The notes under the pieces were generated by a model. That model had not been told where the DNA came from. It did no database searches and worked only from the letters and a program-made list of their open reading frames with translations. A DNA stretch of 64,000 bases from Aliiroseovarius lamellibrachiae (GTDB taxonomy: Bacteria; Pseudomonadota; Alphaproteobacteria; Rhodobacterales; Rhodobacteraceae): contig NZ_JAHEVJ010000009.1 in NCBI RefSeq assembly GCF_018599245.1, forward strand, positions 1 through 64,000, read 5' to 3'. The position numbers were made by a program, and so were the translations under genes. Below, in pieces: positions 27,181 to 38,256 of the stretch. Each line of letters begins with the position of its first letter. The stretch's first letter is position 1.

Positions 27181-27969
27181 ATGAGCACTGAACATGCCGC
27201 AATCGTACAGATGAGAAACATCGAAAAGCATTTTGGCGCCGTCATCGCCCTGGCTGGTGTCTCGCTAGAGGTCTATCCGGGCGAATGCCATTGCCTTTTG
27301 GGCGACAATGGCGCCGGAAAATCCACCTTTATCAAAACCATGTCCGGGGTGCATAAACCCACCAAAGGCGAGATCTATTTTGGCGGGACACCGATGAAAT
27401 TCGATCGCCCGCGCGATGCCATTTCGGCCGGGATTGCCACGGTGCACCAGCATCTCGCGATGATCCCTTTGATGAGCGTCAGCCGAAACTTTTTCATGGG
27501 CAATGAACCTGTGCGCCGGGTCGGGCCGTTGAAATTTTTCGACCATAAACTCGCCGACAGTATCACCATGGAAGCCATGCGGGAAATGGGTATTAACCTG
27601 CGCGGGCCAGATCAGGCCGTGGGCACATTGTCGGGCGGAGAACGCCAGACAGTGGCGATCGCACGGGCCGTGCATTTTGGCGCAAAAGTGCTGATTTTGG
27701 ACGAGCCGACATCCGCCCTTGGCGTGCGCCAAACCGCCAATGTTCTGGCCACCATCGACAAGGTTCGCAAACAGGGTGTGGCGGTGGTGTTCATCACCCA
27801 CAACGTGCGTCATGCTATGGCGGTGGGTGACCGGTTTACGGTGCTTAACCGCGGAAAAACCCTTGGCACCGCACAGCGCGGTCAAATCACACCAGAAGAG
27901 TTGCAGGACCTGATGGCCGGTGGTCAGGAACTTGTCGCGCTTGAGGGATCCTTGGGCGGTACGGTTTAA
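27181..27969 (+). CDS. Sugar ABC transporter ATPase, single-domain form
   Basis: ATPase of the inositol/ribose-type importer. It has one nucleotide-binding domain (262 residues), with Walker A GDNGAGKST at residues 41-49, signature LSGGERQTVAIARA, and Walker B LILDEPTSALG. RbsA and IatA are usually about 500 residues with two ABC domains, so this is the short, FrcA-like type that must work as a homodimer. A GGGGAGAG site precedes the ATG. The gene is followed by a terminator at 27997-28027. Confidence 0.92.
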   Translation: MSTEHAAIVQMRNIEKHFGAVIALAGVSLEVYPGECHCLLGDNGAGKSTFIKTMSGVHKPTKGEIYFGGTPMKFDRPRDAISAGIATVHQHLAMIPLMSVSRNFFMGNEPVRRVGPLKFFDHKLADSITMEAMREMGINLRGPDQAVGTLSGGERQTVAIARAVHFGAKVLILDEPTSALGVRQTANVLATIDKVRKQGVAVVFITHNVRHAMAVGDRFTVLNRGKTLGTAQRGQITPEELQDLMAGGQELVALEGSLGGTV

Positions 27970-27996
27970 TCCGGTCACACAGGTTTACCTAAATGG

Positions 27997-28027
27997 CCCC
28001 CGCCGCGTATCGCACGGCGGGGGTTTT
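27997..28027 (+). terminator. Rho-independent terminator
   Basis: CCCCCGCCG (27997-28005) pairs perfectly with CGGCGGGGG (28015-28023); loop of 9 bases; followed by TTTT on the + strand. It ends the inositol ABC operon and lies between convergent genes. Confidence 0.88.
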
Positions 28028-28032
28028 CTGAT

Positions 28033-29187
28033 TTAGGGGCGCTGTTTTTCGGTCATAGCGGTCAGGGCCGCGCCGAACGCCTCTGTCGTCAGCCCGTCAT
28101 CCAAAGCGCGCTGAAACAGGGCGGCTTGGGTTTCTGGCGCCAGCCCACCAACGGGCGGATCGCGGTCCAGATTGGTGGGGAACGAATAGCCTTCGGCGCA
28201 GGCGTCAATTGCGGCTGTCATTTCTGAACGGGTCAGGTTTTTAGCGGCTTGCGCATGGGGATACATCGCGTTGCACATCGCCCGACGATCCAGCGTTTCC
28301 ATCGCGCGCCCAAAGGCCGAAGACACCTGTAACAGGTTGGCCATACGGTGGATATTCGCACTGACATTGGCCCCTGCCGCGTGGAAAAGCGCGGGGTTGA
28401 AAAACACCGCATCGCCTTTGGAGAGGGGCAGTTGAATATGATGCGTCTCAAAATAGGCGCGGAAATCCTCGCGCCGCCATGCCACATATCCGGGCCGGTA
28501 CAGTTGCGAAAAAGGGAGCAATTTGGTTGGGCCACTTTCCACCGGCATATCGCAATGGGCAACGGCACCTTGCAAGGTTAATGCGGGCGACAAATCATGC
28601 ACATGCGCGGGGTATTGCGCGCTGATGTCAGCCGATTGAAAGCCGATGTGATAATCGCGATGCGCTTGCTGGGCCGCCCCGCCGGGACGCACCAGATTGA
28701 TCTGCGCAGTCATTTGATAATTTGGACCCAACCACGCTTCGCTCATCGCCGCGATTGAGGTGTTGGCGAAATACCGCAGAAACACATCAGGGGCCGTCAG
28801 GCACAATTTCTGAGCGGAATTCCAGATCCGATCATTTGCCCCAGAGGCCGCAAAATGATCGCCGCCGCCGCCCGTTTCCTCTTTCTCCCTGGCGATGATC
28901 TGTTGGTAAACCTCGGTGGCGTCATCCAGCACAGTTGTGTCGGCATAAGCCCCCTTTAGGACCACCACGCCAGCCCCGGACATCAGCACGTTGGCCCATT
29001 CCGCCATCAGCGTCTTACGCGTGTTTTCCTGCTCCAGCTGGGGCCGCAAAACGGACATATCATAAAGGGGCACGTTCTTTCGAACCTCCGCCGCGAGGGG
29101 CGTTTTGGCGGGGTCTGTCGTTTGTTCAACAAGCTCTGTGAACTCCGCCAGCTCACAGGTATCAGGATGGAAATAGGGGTGTGTCAT
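28033..29187 (-). CDS. Phytanoyl-CoA dioxygenase (PhyH) family Fe(II)/2-oxoglutarate oxygenase
   Basis: 384-residue protein of the PhyH family. The iron ligands can be proposed as the His and Asp of AHRDYHIGF (about residue 175) and the distal His of FFNPALFHAAGANVS (about residue 272). These enzymes hydroxylate a wide range of small molecules, and the substrate is not evident. The gene is transcribed away from a LacI-type regulator gene with an 86-base gap, suggesting control by a sugar-like effector, and it borders the inositol importer. Soluble, no signal peptide. Confidence 0.82.
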   Translation of the reverse strand: MTHPYFHPDTCELAEFTELVEQTTDPAKTPLAAEVRKNVPLYDMSVLRPQLEQENTRKTLMAEWANVLMSGAGVVVLKGAYADTTVLDDATEVYQQIIAREKEETGGGGDHFAASGANDRIWNSAQKLCLTAPDVFLRYFANTSIAAMSEAWLGPNYQMTAQINLVRPGGAAQQAHRDYHIGFQSADISAQYPAHVHDLSPALTLQGAVAHCDMPVESGPTKLLPFSQLYRPGYVAWRREDFRAYFETHHIQLPLSKGDAVFFNPALFHAAGANVSANIHRMANLLQVSSAFGRAMETLDRRAMCNAMYPHAQAAKNLTRSEMTAAIDACAEGYSFPTNLDRDPPVGGLAPETQAALFQRALDDGLTTEAFGAALTAMTEKQRP

Positions 29188-29273
29188 GGCGCCTCTCTTT
29201 TCTTCGTTCGCTTGTTAAAGAGTGCATCACGACGGGCTTGATCGGGGCCGCAAAACACATCAAGAATACATCA

Positions 29274-30308
29274 ATGACACATCGTTTTCCGATCAAAGAA
29301 ATCGCGCTTCAGGCGGGTATGGGCACAGCAACCGTTGACCGGGTGTTGAACGGCCGCGCCCATGTCAGCCCGCAAACCCGCGCGCGCGTGATGGCCGCGA
29401 TTGATGAACTCACGCAGCAAGAGGGGCAAATGTCTGCGCGTGGGCGGCGGGTGTTTTTTGATGTGGTGGTCGAGGCGCCAACGCGGTTTAGCCGTGAGGT
29501 TAAGCGCGCCGCGGAAGAGGTGTTGCCCGGCGTCAGTGCCGCCGTCATTCGGCCCCGCTTTGTGTTGGGGGAGGTCATGCGCGATGACGAGGTTTTGGCC
29601 ACCGTCACACGTATTTTGAAACGCGGCAGCCAAGGGGTTTGTCTGAAATTACGCGACACGCCTTTGATGCGTGCGGCGATTGCGGAGTTGACCGCTGCGG
29701 GCATCCCGGTTGTCACCCTGTTCACGGATATCGCAAGTCCGGCTCGGTTGGGCTATTTCGGGCTGGAGAATGCCGCCGCGGGGCAGGTTGCAGCCTATTT
29801 GATGGATCTGTCATTGCCGAAAGGGCCGGGTACAATATTGGCCACACAAAGCAATCTCGGCTTTTTGGGTGAGGGGGCGCGGGCCGATGCATTTGCCGTC
29901 GCCCTGCGGCAATTGCGCCCTGAGCTAAAGATCATTTCAGCAACCGGTGGCAGCGGTTTGCCCCATGACACGGCGCAAGATGTCATGCGCGTGCTGCGCG
30001 GGGTTGATGACCTTGTTGCGGTCTACTCCATGGGTGGTGGGAATCGGGCGATTGATCAGGTTCTATCAAACCTTGGTCATGCTCCTCATCTGTTTATCGC
30101 CCATGATTTAGATCGAGAAAACAAAGACTTGTTGCTGAGCAGGTGTATCCAATATGTGCTGCATCACGACCTGCATACTGATCTGCGCAATGCCTTTCAT
30201 CGGCTGTTACGTCACCATCGGTTGATGCCTGCCGATACCGTTGATGCCCCGTCAAACGTGCAGATTATCACCCCTGCGAACCTGCCAAGAGAGACGCGTA
30301 GGGCATAG
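29274..30308 (+). CDS. LacI-family transcriptional regulator (second in window)
   Basis: 344-residue regulator with an N-terminal LacI helix-turn-helix (IKEIALQAGMGTATVDRVLNG) and a C-terminal sugar-binding-protein-like domain. The ATG at 29274 was chosen because it gives the canonical distance to the helix-turn-helix; upstream in-frame codons would run into the divergent gene. It probably controls the adjacent PhyH-family gene. No copy of the GCAACCGGTTGC operator is seen in the 86-base gap, so it should recognise a different site from the inositol regulator. Confidence 0.88.
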   Translation: MTHRFPIKEIALQAGMGTATVDRVLNGRAHVSPQTRARVMAAIDELTQQEGQMSARGRRVFFDVVVEAPTRFSREVKRAAEEVLPGVSAAVIRPRFVLGEVMRDDEVLATVTRILKRGSQGVCLKLRDTPLMRAAIAELTAAGIPVVTLFTDIASPARLGYFGLENAAAGQVAAYLMDLSLPKGPGTILATQSNLGFLGEGARADAFAVALRQLRPELKIISATGGSGLPHDTAQDVMRVLRGVDDLVAVYSMGGGNRAIDQVLSNLGHAPHLFIAHDLDRENKDLLLSRCIQYVLHHDLHTDLRNAFHRLLRHHRLMPADTVDAPSNVQIITPANLPRETRRA

Positions 30309-30311
30309 AAA

Positions 30312-30335
30312 TGCGGCGCCCAGACGGACGCCGCA
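30312..30335. terminator. Short hairpin between convergent genes
   Basis: TGCGGCG (30312-30318) pairs with CGCCGCA (30329-30335), loop of 10 bases, in the 49-base gap between the LacI-type gene and katG. No strong T-tract follows on either strand, so function as a bidirectional terminator is only plausible. Confidence 0.45.
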
Positions 30336-30357
30336 CCCTTCATCACTTAACTCACGT

Positions 30358-32604
<2,247 letters not shown>

Positions 32605-32665
32605 CTAGGGCGCAGTATTGATTAAGGGAAATTGCATTTTCATATCAACGTGATAGGTTTACCTT

Positions 32666-33565
32666 ATGATAGACATCACCCTGAGAAAACTGCGATATGT
32701 CGAAGCCCTCAGCCTGACAGGCCATTTTGGCCGCGCGGCTGAGGCCTGTTCCGTGTCACAACCCGCGCTATCCGTCCAAATTAAAGAGCTGGAAGAGATG
32801 CTGGGCACACCGCTCTTTGAACGTGGCCCGCGACAGGTGCGCCTAACCCGATTTGGGCAGGCATTTCTGGATCGCAGCCGTGATATTTTGCGTTCAGTCG
32901 ATGATCTCGAAGCGCTCGCGCGCACCGCTCAGGGGCGTTTTGTGGGGCAGTTGCGGATCGGTGTGATCCCGACAATTGCGCCGTATTTATTGCCCAAAAT
33001 CATCAAAAACCTCACCCAAGTGCATGATGGGGCGGATATTCATGTGCGCGAAACACAGACCTCAAACCTTCTGCGGGAATTGGCCGATGGGCGGATTGAT
33101 ACGGCGATTGTCGCCCTGCCGATCTCTGATGCGGCGTTCACCGAAGTCGCGTTGTTTGACGAGAATTTTGTTTTGGTGCGCCCGGAACGTGACGCAGGAA
33201 ACCCCATTCCAAACCGGGAAATGCTGCGCGAAATGCGGTTGTTGCTGCTTGAAGAGGGGCATTGTTTTCGTGATCAGGCTTTGTCGTTTTGCAACCAGCC
33301 GTCGGGCCCGCCAAGCGAGATGTTGGACGGCAGCTCTTTGGCCACTTTGGTTCAAATGGTTGGCGCAGGCATTGGCGTGACGTTAATCCCGGAAATGGCG
33401 GTGGCGGTGGAAACAGGCTCCGCCCCGGTGTCGATTGCGCATTTTGCCGACCCGCAACCCGCGCGCACCATTGGGATGATTTGGCGTAAAAAAAGCCCGC
33501 TGGCCCCGGTGTTTCGCGAGATGGCGGAGATTGTTCGTGGCCTTGGTGGCGCCCGCGCAGGTTAA
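32666..33565 (+). CDS. oxyR: Hydrogen peroxide-sensing LysR regulator OxyR
   Basis: 299-residue LysR-family protein with an N-terminal winged helix-turn-helix (FGRAAEACSVSQPALSVQIKELE). The redox pair is identifiable: GHCFRDQALSFC places cysteines at residues 200 and 209, matching the peroxide-sensing Cys199/Cys208 of E. coli OxyR. Divergent arrangement with katG supports the role. The ribosome binding site before the ATG is weak. Confidence 0.95.
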   Translation: MIDITLRKLRYVEALSLTGHFGRAAEACSVSQPALSVQIKELEEMLGTPLFERGPRQVRLTRFGQAFLDRSRDILRSVDDLEALARTAQGRFVGQLRIGVIPTIAPYLLPKIIKNLTQVHDGADIHVRETQTSNLLRELADGRIDTAIVALPISDAAFTEVALFDENFVLVRPERDAGNPIPNREMLREMRLLLLEEGHCFRDQALSFCNQPSGPPSEMLDGSSLATLVQMVGAGIGVTLIPEMAVAVETGSAPVSIAHFADPQPARTIGMIWRKKSPLAPVFREMAEIVRGLGGARAG

Positions 33566-33580
33566 ATCCGCTGTACCAGG

Positions 33581-34462
33581 TCAGCGTTGATCCGATTTCC
33601 GCTCAAGCCGGCGAAACAGCATGGATAGGCTAAAGCAAAGCACAAAATAAAGCGCGGCGGTGGTCAGCCACGCCTCAAATATCAACCTTGTAGACGCGAC
33701 AAGTTCGACGGTTTTAAAGGTCAGCTCCTGCACCGAAATCAACGAGATGATCGCGCTGTCTTTCACCAGCGTGATAAACTGATTGGCCAACGGCGGCGTG
33801 ACCTTTTTCAAGGCTTGCGGCAAGACGATATAGCGCAGGGTATCTATGCGCCCCATGCCAATGGATTTTGCCGCTTCATGCTGACCTTTCGGGATCGACT
33901 GAATGCCCGCACGGACAATTTCACCCACAAAGGCGCTTTCAAACAGGGCCAGCACAATGATGCCAGAAACCAAAGACGGGAAGCGGCGCATATCGCCAAA
34001 AAGAAACTCCCACACGGCGTTGTTTTCCTGCCGCGCAATGCCCCGTGCCCAGCTTTCGATATTAAGCGCGGTGATCAGCTGTTCGGACAGGAAGAAATAG
34101 AAGATGAAGATCACAACAATCGGGGGGATGTTGCGCAGAAATTCAAGATAGGTCCGCGCGAGCATGCGCACGGTCAGATTGGTGGAACAGCGCGCAATGC
34201 CAAGAATGACACCTAAAATCAGCGCCAATATGCTTGCAAAAATGCTGATGCGAATGGTGGCGATAAAGCCCTGCAACAGCACATTGGGCACCCAGGTTTC
34301 GTATTTGGTGCTATAGCGCAGGATGTAGTTTGGGATCCGATCCCACCGCCATTTGTAATTCAGCGTGCCATCAATCCGTACCCAGATCACCGCCACAAAA
34401 ACGGCGAGGATCACAAGGATCAGAATGTCCAGCCAATGCAGGCGTTTCAGGAATTTGGGCAC
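33581..34462 (-). CDS. Polar amino acid ABC transporter permease (HisM/ArtM type), distal
   Basis: 293-residue membrane protein with a binding-protein-dependent permease domain. Conserved elements are the N-terminal TIRISIFASILALILGVILG, YLEFLRNIPPIVVIFIFYFFL and the coupling loop GIQSIPKGQHEAAKSIGMG. It is the last gene of a four-gene importer unit on the - strand and is followed 15 bases later by the convergent oxyR end. The substrate is likely a polar or basic amino acid, but is not determined. Confidence 0.9.
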   Translation of the reverse strand: MPKFLKRLHWLDILILVILAVFVAVIWVRIDGTLNYKWRWDRIPNYILRYSTKYETWVPNVLLQGFIATIRISIFASILALILGVILGIARCSTNLTVRMLARTYLEFLRNIPPIVVIFIFYFFLSEQLITALNIESWARGIARQENNAVWEFLFGDMRRFPSLVSGIIVLALFESAFVGEIVRAGIQSIPKGQHEAAKSIGMGRIDTLRYIVLPQALKKVTPPLANQFITLVKDSAIISLISVQELTFKTVELVASTRLIFEAWLTTAALYFVLCFSLSMLFRRLERKSDQR

Positions 34463-34480
34463 GTCAGACCTCCGGGTGGT

Positions 34481-34508
34481 GCTGGCGAGGAGCGAGCGCC
34501 CCGCCAGC
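34481..34508 (-). other. Intercistronic hairpin after the amino acid binding-protein gene
   Basis: GCTGGCG (34481-34487) and CGCCAGC (34502-34508) form a 7-bp stem with a 14-base loop in the 59-base space between the binding-protein stop and the downstream permease start. Such hairpins often protect the abundant upstream message from decay and reduce expression of the downstream gene. It lacks a T-tract, so it is not a classic terminator. Confidence 0.5.
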
Positions 34509-34521
34509 GGGTGTCAAAGCC

Positions 34522-35358
34522 TTACTCTTCGCCGACTTGGGCGGCCCATTCATTGCCACGGAACCAGTAATCATTGCGCGATTTCAACCAGCCATTGGCG
34601 TGATGCACGTTGATCCAATTGTTGAAAAAGTTGGTCGCGTCTGGGTCCCCCTTACGGTAGGCAAAGCTTTCGCCGGTGGCATGGAAGGTCCGGTCAAAGG
34701 GCACATTCAGCGTTTCGGCATAACGGCGCGCCTCGGTTGAGGGGGTGGGTTCAGACGCCATGGTGGCATGGGCATTTCCGTTCAGAACCTCTTGGGTTGA
34801 TGCCCCATCTTCGTCAAACAGCAGCAATTCAGCCTCGGGGAAAACGGCGGCAATCACGGCGGCGGGTGTGGCGCCGCGACGGGCGGCAAAGGTCACATCC
34901 GGGCTGTTGTAATCCTCAAGCGAAAAGCCTTTTGTCATCGCGGTATTGGCCAGAATGGTCATGCCCGAATAGGCATAGGGGTCGGAAAAGTTCACCGTCA
35001 GATTGCGCTGTGGGGTGATCGACATCCCGCTGATGATCACGTCAAATTTGCCCGACACCAGCGCCGGGATGATACCATCCCAAGAGGTCGGCACAAACTC
35101 CACCTCGACGCCCATGTCCTCGGCCAGTTTGCGACCCACATCGAGTTCAAATCCCACCAGCTCGCCTTCAAGATCGCGCATCGACCAAGGTTTGAACAGT
35201 GACAGGCCGATCTTGATCACGCCGCGTGTTTTGATGGTTTCAATGACGGAATCGCCCGATACGCCCTGGCGCGTGGATTGCGCGGTTGCCGGAAAGGCGA
35301 GGGCGGCAGTCGCAGCCACCGCAAAGGCAGCGCCAAACATACGTCTTGTCAGTTTCAT
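34522..35358 (-). CDS. Polar amino acid ABC transporter substrate-binding protein
   Basis: 278-residue periplasmic solute-binding protein family 3. A signal peptide is visible (MKLTRRMFGAAFAVAATAAL, cleavage near FPATAQS). The family signature GVIKIGLSLFKPWSMRD and FELDVGRKLAEDMGVEVEFV are present, as is the hinge region WDGIIPALVSGKFDVIISGMSITPQR. It lies between the two permease genes. Ligand is probably a polar amino acid, not further resolved. Confidence 0.92.
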   Translation of the reverse strand: MKLTRRMFGAAFAVAATAALAFPATAQSTRQGVSGDSVIETIKTRGVIKIGLSLFKPWSMRDLEGELVGFELDVGRKLAEDMGVEVEFVPTSWDGIIPALVSGKFDVIISGMSITPQRNLTVNFSDPYAYSGMTILANTAMTKGFSLEDYNSPDVTFAARRGATPAAVIAAVFPEAELLLFDEDGASTQEVLNGNAHATMASEPTPSTEARRYAETLNVPFDRTFHATGESFAYRKGDPDATNFFNNWINVHHANGWLKSRNDYWFRGNEWAAQVGEE

Positions 35359-35427
35359 AATTCTCTCCTTGTTATGGGCCTTGGTGTGGGTGATGCAGAT
35401 TGTATTTCTGCTTTTAATATTAATGGA

Positions 35428-36267
35428 TTAGTGATCAACGGCGTATTTATTTTCCAACCAGCTGACGCCAATGGACAGGATCAACGTGACAACCATGTAA
35501 ACGGCGGCGATGGTAAACCAGACCTCAAAACTCATGTACGTGTCCGAGATGATATTGCGCCCGATCGTCGTCAGTTCGGCCACGGCAATCACGCTGACAA
35601 TGGCGGAACTTTTCACCAGATGCACCACTTCGCCTGTCATCGGCGGCAACATGAACCGCACGGATTGCGGCAGCACGATATAGCGGTACGCCTGCGTCGT
35701 GGACATGCCGATGGATTTCGCCGCTTCCCATTGCCCGGGGGCCACAGCCTGAATGCCCGCGCGCAGAATTTCCGAGATCAGCGCACCGTGGAAAACCGCC
35801 AGACACAGGATGCTCGCCGTGAAACGATCAAACCCAAAGACCGGCCCCAGCACGTAGTAAAAGAGATAGAGCAGCACGAGGATCGGCATGTTGCGAATAA
35901 ACTCCAGAAATCCAATCGCAACCGCGGTGCCAACAACCAGCCCGGACATCCGCAACAACGCGACCACAAGCCCGATCACCGTCGCAAGCACAAAGGCGAT
36001 GGTGGACAGCTGGAGCGTTTTCACAAGCCCGATGGCAATCTCGCCCCACTGAAACCCATCATCCGTCAGCCGATAGAAATACTGTGGCATCCGGTACCAT
36101 TGCCAATTGTAGCCCATGGATTGTGCGCCGGCATATGCCCCCCAGATGATACCGCCGATGATCAAAGCATAAAGCGCCACCGACACCACCGGAAAGCCGC
36201 GACCCTGCGCGCGCGGCCGGGTGGTTTGTGGGGCGGTCTGTGGGGCAGGGGCGCTTAGATCCGTCAT
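35428..36267 (-). CDS. Polar amino acid ABC transporter permease, proximal
   Basis: 279-residue membrane permease, paralogous to the gene at 33581-34462. It carries LSTIAFVLATVIGLVVALLRMSG, EFIRNMPILVLLYLFYYV and the coupling loop AGIQAVAPGQWEAAKSIGMST. Three bases separate its start from the stop of the ATPase gene. The N-terminal 25 residues are Pro/Ala/Gln-rich and cytoplasmic. Confidence 0.9.
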   Translation of the reverse strand: MTDLSAPAPQTAPQTTRPRAQGRGFPVVSVALYALIIGGIIWGAYAGAQSMGYNWQWYRMPQYFYRLTDDGFQWGEIAIGLVKTLQLSTIAFVLATVIGLVVALLRMSGLVVGTAVAIGFLEFIRNMPILVLLYLFYYVLGPVFGFDRFTASILCLAVFHGALISEILRAGIQAVAPGQWEAAKSIGMSTTQAYRYIVLPQSVRFMLPPMTGEVVHLVKSSAIVSVIAVAELTTIGRNIISDTYMSFEVWFTIAAVYMVVTLILSIGVSWLENKYAVDH

Positions 36268-36270
36268 CGT

Positions 36271-37017
36271 TCAATGCGCCAGGATCTGACTGAGAAACAG
36301 GCGACAGCGTTCGCTGTCAGGCGCGGTAAAAAACTTATTGGGTGGTGCGGTTTCAACAATACGACCCGCCTCCATAAAAATCATTGTATCGGCCACTTTG
36401 CGTGCAAAGCCCATTTCATGGGTCACACAGACCATCGTCATGCCACTGTCGGCCAATTCGATCATGACATCCAGCACTTCGTTGATCATCTCAGGATCAA
36501 GCGCCGAAGTGGGTTCGTCGAAAAGCATGATCTGCGTTTCCATACACAGCGATCGCGCAATGGCCACGCGCTGTTGTTGCCCGCCGGAAAGCTGGTTGGG
36601 ATATTTGTCGGCTTGTTCAGGAATATGTACGCGTTCCAGATAGTTACGCGCCCGTTCTTCAGCCTCAACCTTAGACACACCGCGCACCCGGATCGGGCCG
36701 ATGGTCAGGTTTTCCAGAATGGTTAGATGTGGAAAGAGGTTGAATTGTTGAAACACCATCCCGATGTCTTGACGCAGGGCTGGCAGTTGTTTTGAGCGTT
36801 CGTTCACCTCGACCCCATTGATGGTGATGATGCCAGAATTGTGGAATTCCAACCCATTCATACAACGGATAAGGGTCGATTTCCCAGAACCCGATGGGCC
36901 GCAAATCACAACACGCTCGCCTTTTGCGACGTTCAGACTGACATCATAGAGCGCCTGAAATGCACCATAAAACTTGTCTACGTTCCTGGCGGAGATGATG
37001 TTGTTTCTGTGTTCCAT
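36271..37017 (-). CDS. Amino acid ABC transporter ATP-binding protein
   Basis: 248-residue ATPase of the polar amino acid transporter class. Walker A GPSGSGKST spans residues 40-48, the signature is LSGGQQQRVAIARSL, and Walker B is IMLFDEPTSALDPE. I set the start at the ATG at 37017, which gives the family-length N-terminus; there is no clear ribosome binding site there, and a TTG four codons further upstream preceded by AGAGG is an alternative. First gene of the leftward importer unit. Confidence 0.9.
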   Translation of the reverse strand: MEHRNNIISARNVDKFYGAFQALYDVSLNVAKGERVVICGPSGSGKSTLIRCMNGLEFHNSGIITINGVEVNERSKQLPALRQDIGMVFQQFNLFPHLTILENLTIGPIRVRGVSKVEAEERARNYLERVHIPEQADKYPNQLSGGQQQRVAIARSLCMETQIMLFDEPTSALDPEMINEVLDVMIELADSGMTMVCVTHEMGFARKVADTMIFMEAGRIVETAPPNKFFTAPDSERCRLFLSQILAH

Positions 37018-37205
37018 AGGGAAACGTGCCAAGCCATCCTCTATTTGACTATACAATAAATGCTTATGTTTGTCATAATGCGCCCTAATATCAGACCGCA
37101 ATTCCAGTATCTTCTCAAAAACTTACGGATCAAATCCAGTATGCCCGCGTGTTGAATTCGTTAACAAGTGAAAAGATCGGACCGGAAAAAATGGCGTAAA
37201 GCACG

Positions 37206-38126
37206 TTATCCCAGCAGGTTTGCCATCGCCGGCTGCGCGGCGACTTCGTCAAACAGCCAATCGCGAAACATCTTAATGCGCCGTTGCTTCAAAGCGTCTG
37301 GACGGCAGACAAACCAATAAGACAATTGTGATTGTGCCAGCATCGGCAAGGGGCAGACAAGGGATCCATCCACCAAGGCATCGGTGACCAAAGGCGCGCG
37401 CCCCATCGCCACTCCGCCCCCTTTGATGGCGGCTTGCACCACCATATTGGCCTGGCCGTACTTGCGTATCCGATCGCTTTTGGGCAGCGCGACCCCCACG
37501 TCATCGGCCCAAATAGTCCAAGTGGACGGAACCCCCAATTGCTGCACGTCATCTTGCAGGATTGTGTGATGCCCGAGGTCGGAAACCGTGGTGATCTTCT
37601 GGGCCAAAGCGGGGGAGCACACCGGGGTCATTTGCTCGTCCATCAGCCGTTCGGCATGCAGGCCCGGAAAGCCGCCCACCCCATAATGAATTCTCACATC
37701 CGCCACATCCGCCGTAGACTCGCGGGCAAAAACATCTGTCGACAGCGAGACAGGAACGTCGGGGTGGCGTTCATCAAACGTCATCAATCGTGGGAGCAGC
37801 CAGACAAAGGCAAACCCAGGGGGCGACGCCAAAAGCAGCCCGCGTTTTATGGGTTTCGTCCGATCGCGAAGATCGTCACAGACCAGTTGCACCGCGCCAA
37901 ACCCCTCGGCCACAGCCGATGCCAGCCGCAATCCGCTGTCGGTTGGCACCGTTTTACGCGCCCCGCGGATCAAAAGCTTGTGGCCGGTCCATTCTTCCAA
38001 TGCCTTGATATGCTGGCTGACCGCGCTTTGGGTCACGCTCAGTTCTTCGGCGGCGCGGCCAAACCCGTTAAGGCGAACAACAGTTTCAAGCGTACGCAGG
38101 GCGGAAAAGGGGAGAAGCTTCAGCAT
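37206..38126 (-). CDS. LysR-family transcriptional regulator (GcvA-like)
   Basis: 306-residue regulator with the N-terminal winged helix-turn-helix (FGRAAEELSVTQSAVSQHIKALEEW) and a LysR effector domain. The N-terminal LLPFSALRTLETVVRLNGFGRAAEEL form is common in GcvA-type regulators. It is divergent from the M29-like gene at 38257 with a 130-base gap, so that gene is its likeliest target; it could also act on the amino acid importer downstream on the same strand. Confidence 0.88.
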   Translation of the reverse strand: MLKLLPFSALRTLETVVRLNGFGRAAEELSVTQSAVSQHIKALEEWTGHKLLIRGARKTVPTDSGLRLASAVAEGFGAVQLVCDDLRDRTKPIKRGLLLASPPGFAFVWLLPRLMTFDERHPDVPVSLSTDVFARESTADVADVRIHYGVGGFPGLHAERLMDEQMTPVCSPALAQKITTVSDLGHHTILQDDVQQLGVPSTWTIWADDVGVALPKSDRIRKYGQANMVVQAAIKGGGVAMGRAPLVTDALVDGSLVCPLPMLAQSQLSYWFVCRPDALKQRRIKMFRDWLFDEVAAQPAMANLLG

Positions 38127-38256
38127 AAGCCACGGTAATGTCCTGTATTATGAAAATCAAATGCCAAAATACGCGGCGCTGGCGTAATCTTTAACAACCG
38201 GCACTGATCCGGCACCAAAACCAACTTCATAATATCTATCCGCAAAGAGTTTGACG

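Noticed and set aside
29188-29273. Search for the GCAACCGGTTGC operator in the PhyH-LacI gap
   Set aside because: The element is absent; only short ACATCAA repeats are seen, which are too weak to call.
34481-34508. Hairpin considered as a true terminator inside the amino acid importer operon
   Set aside because: No T-tract follows on the - strand, and the downstream permease is needed for function, so an intercistronic stability element fits better.
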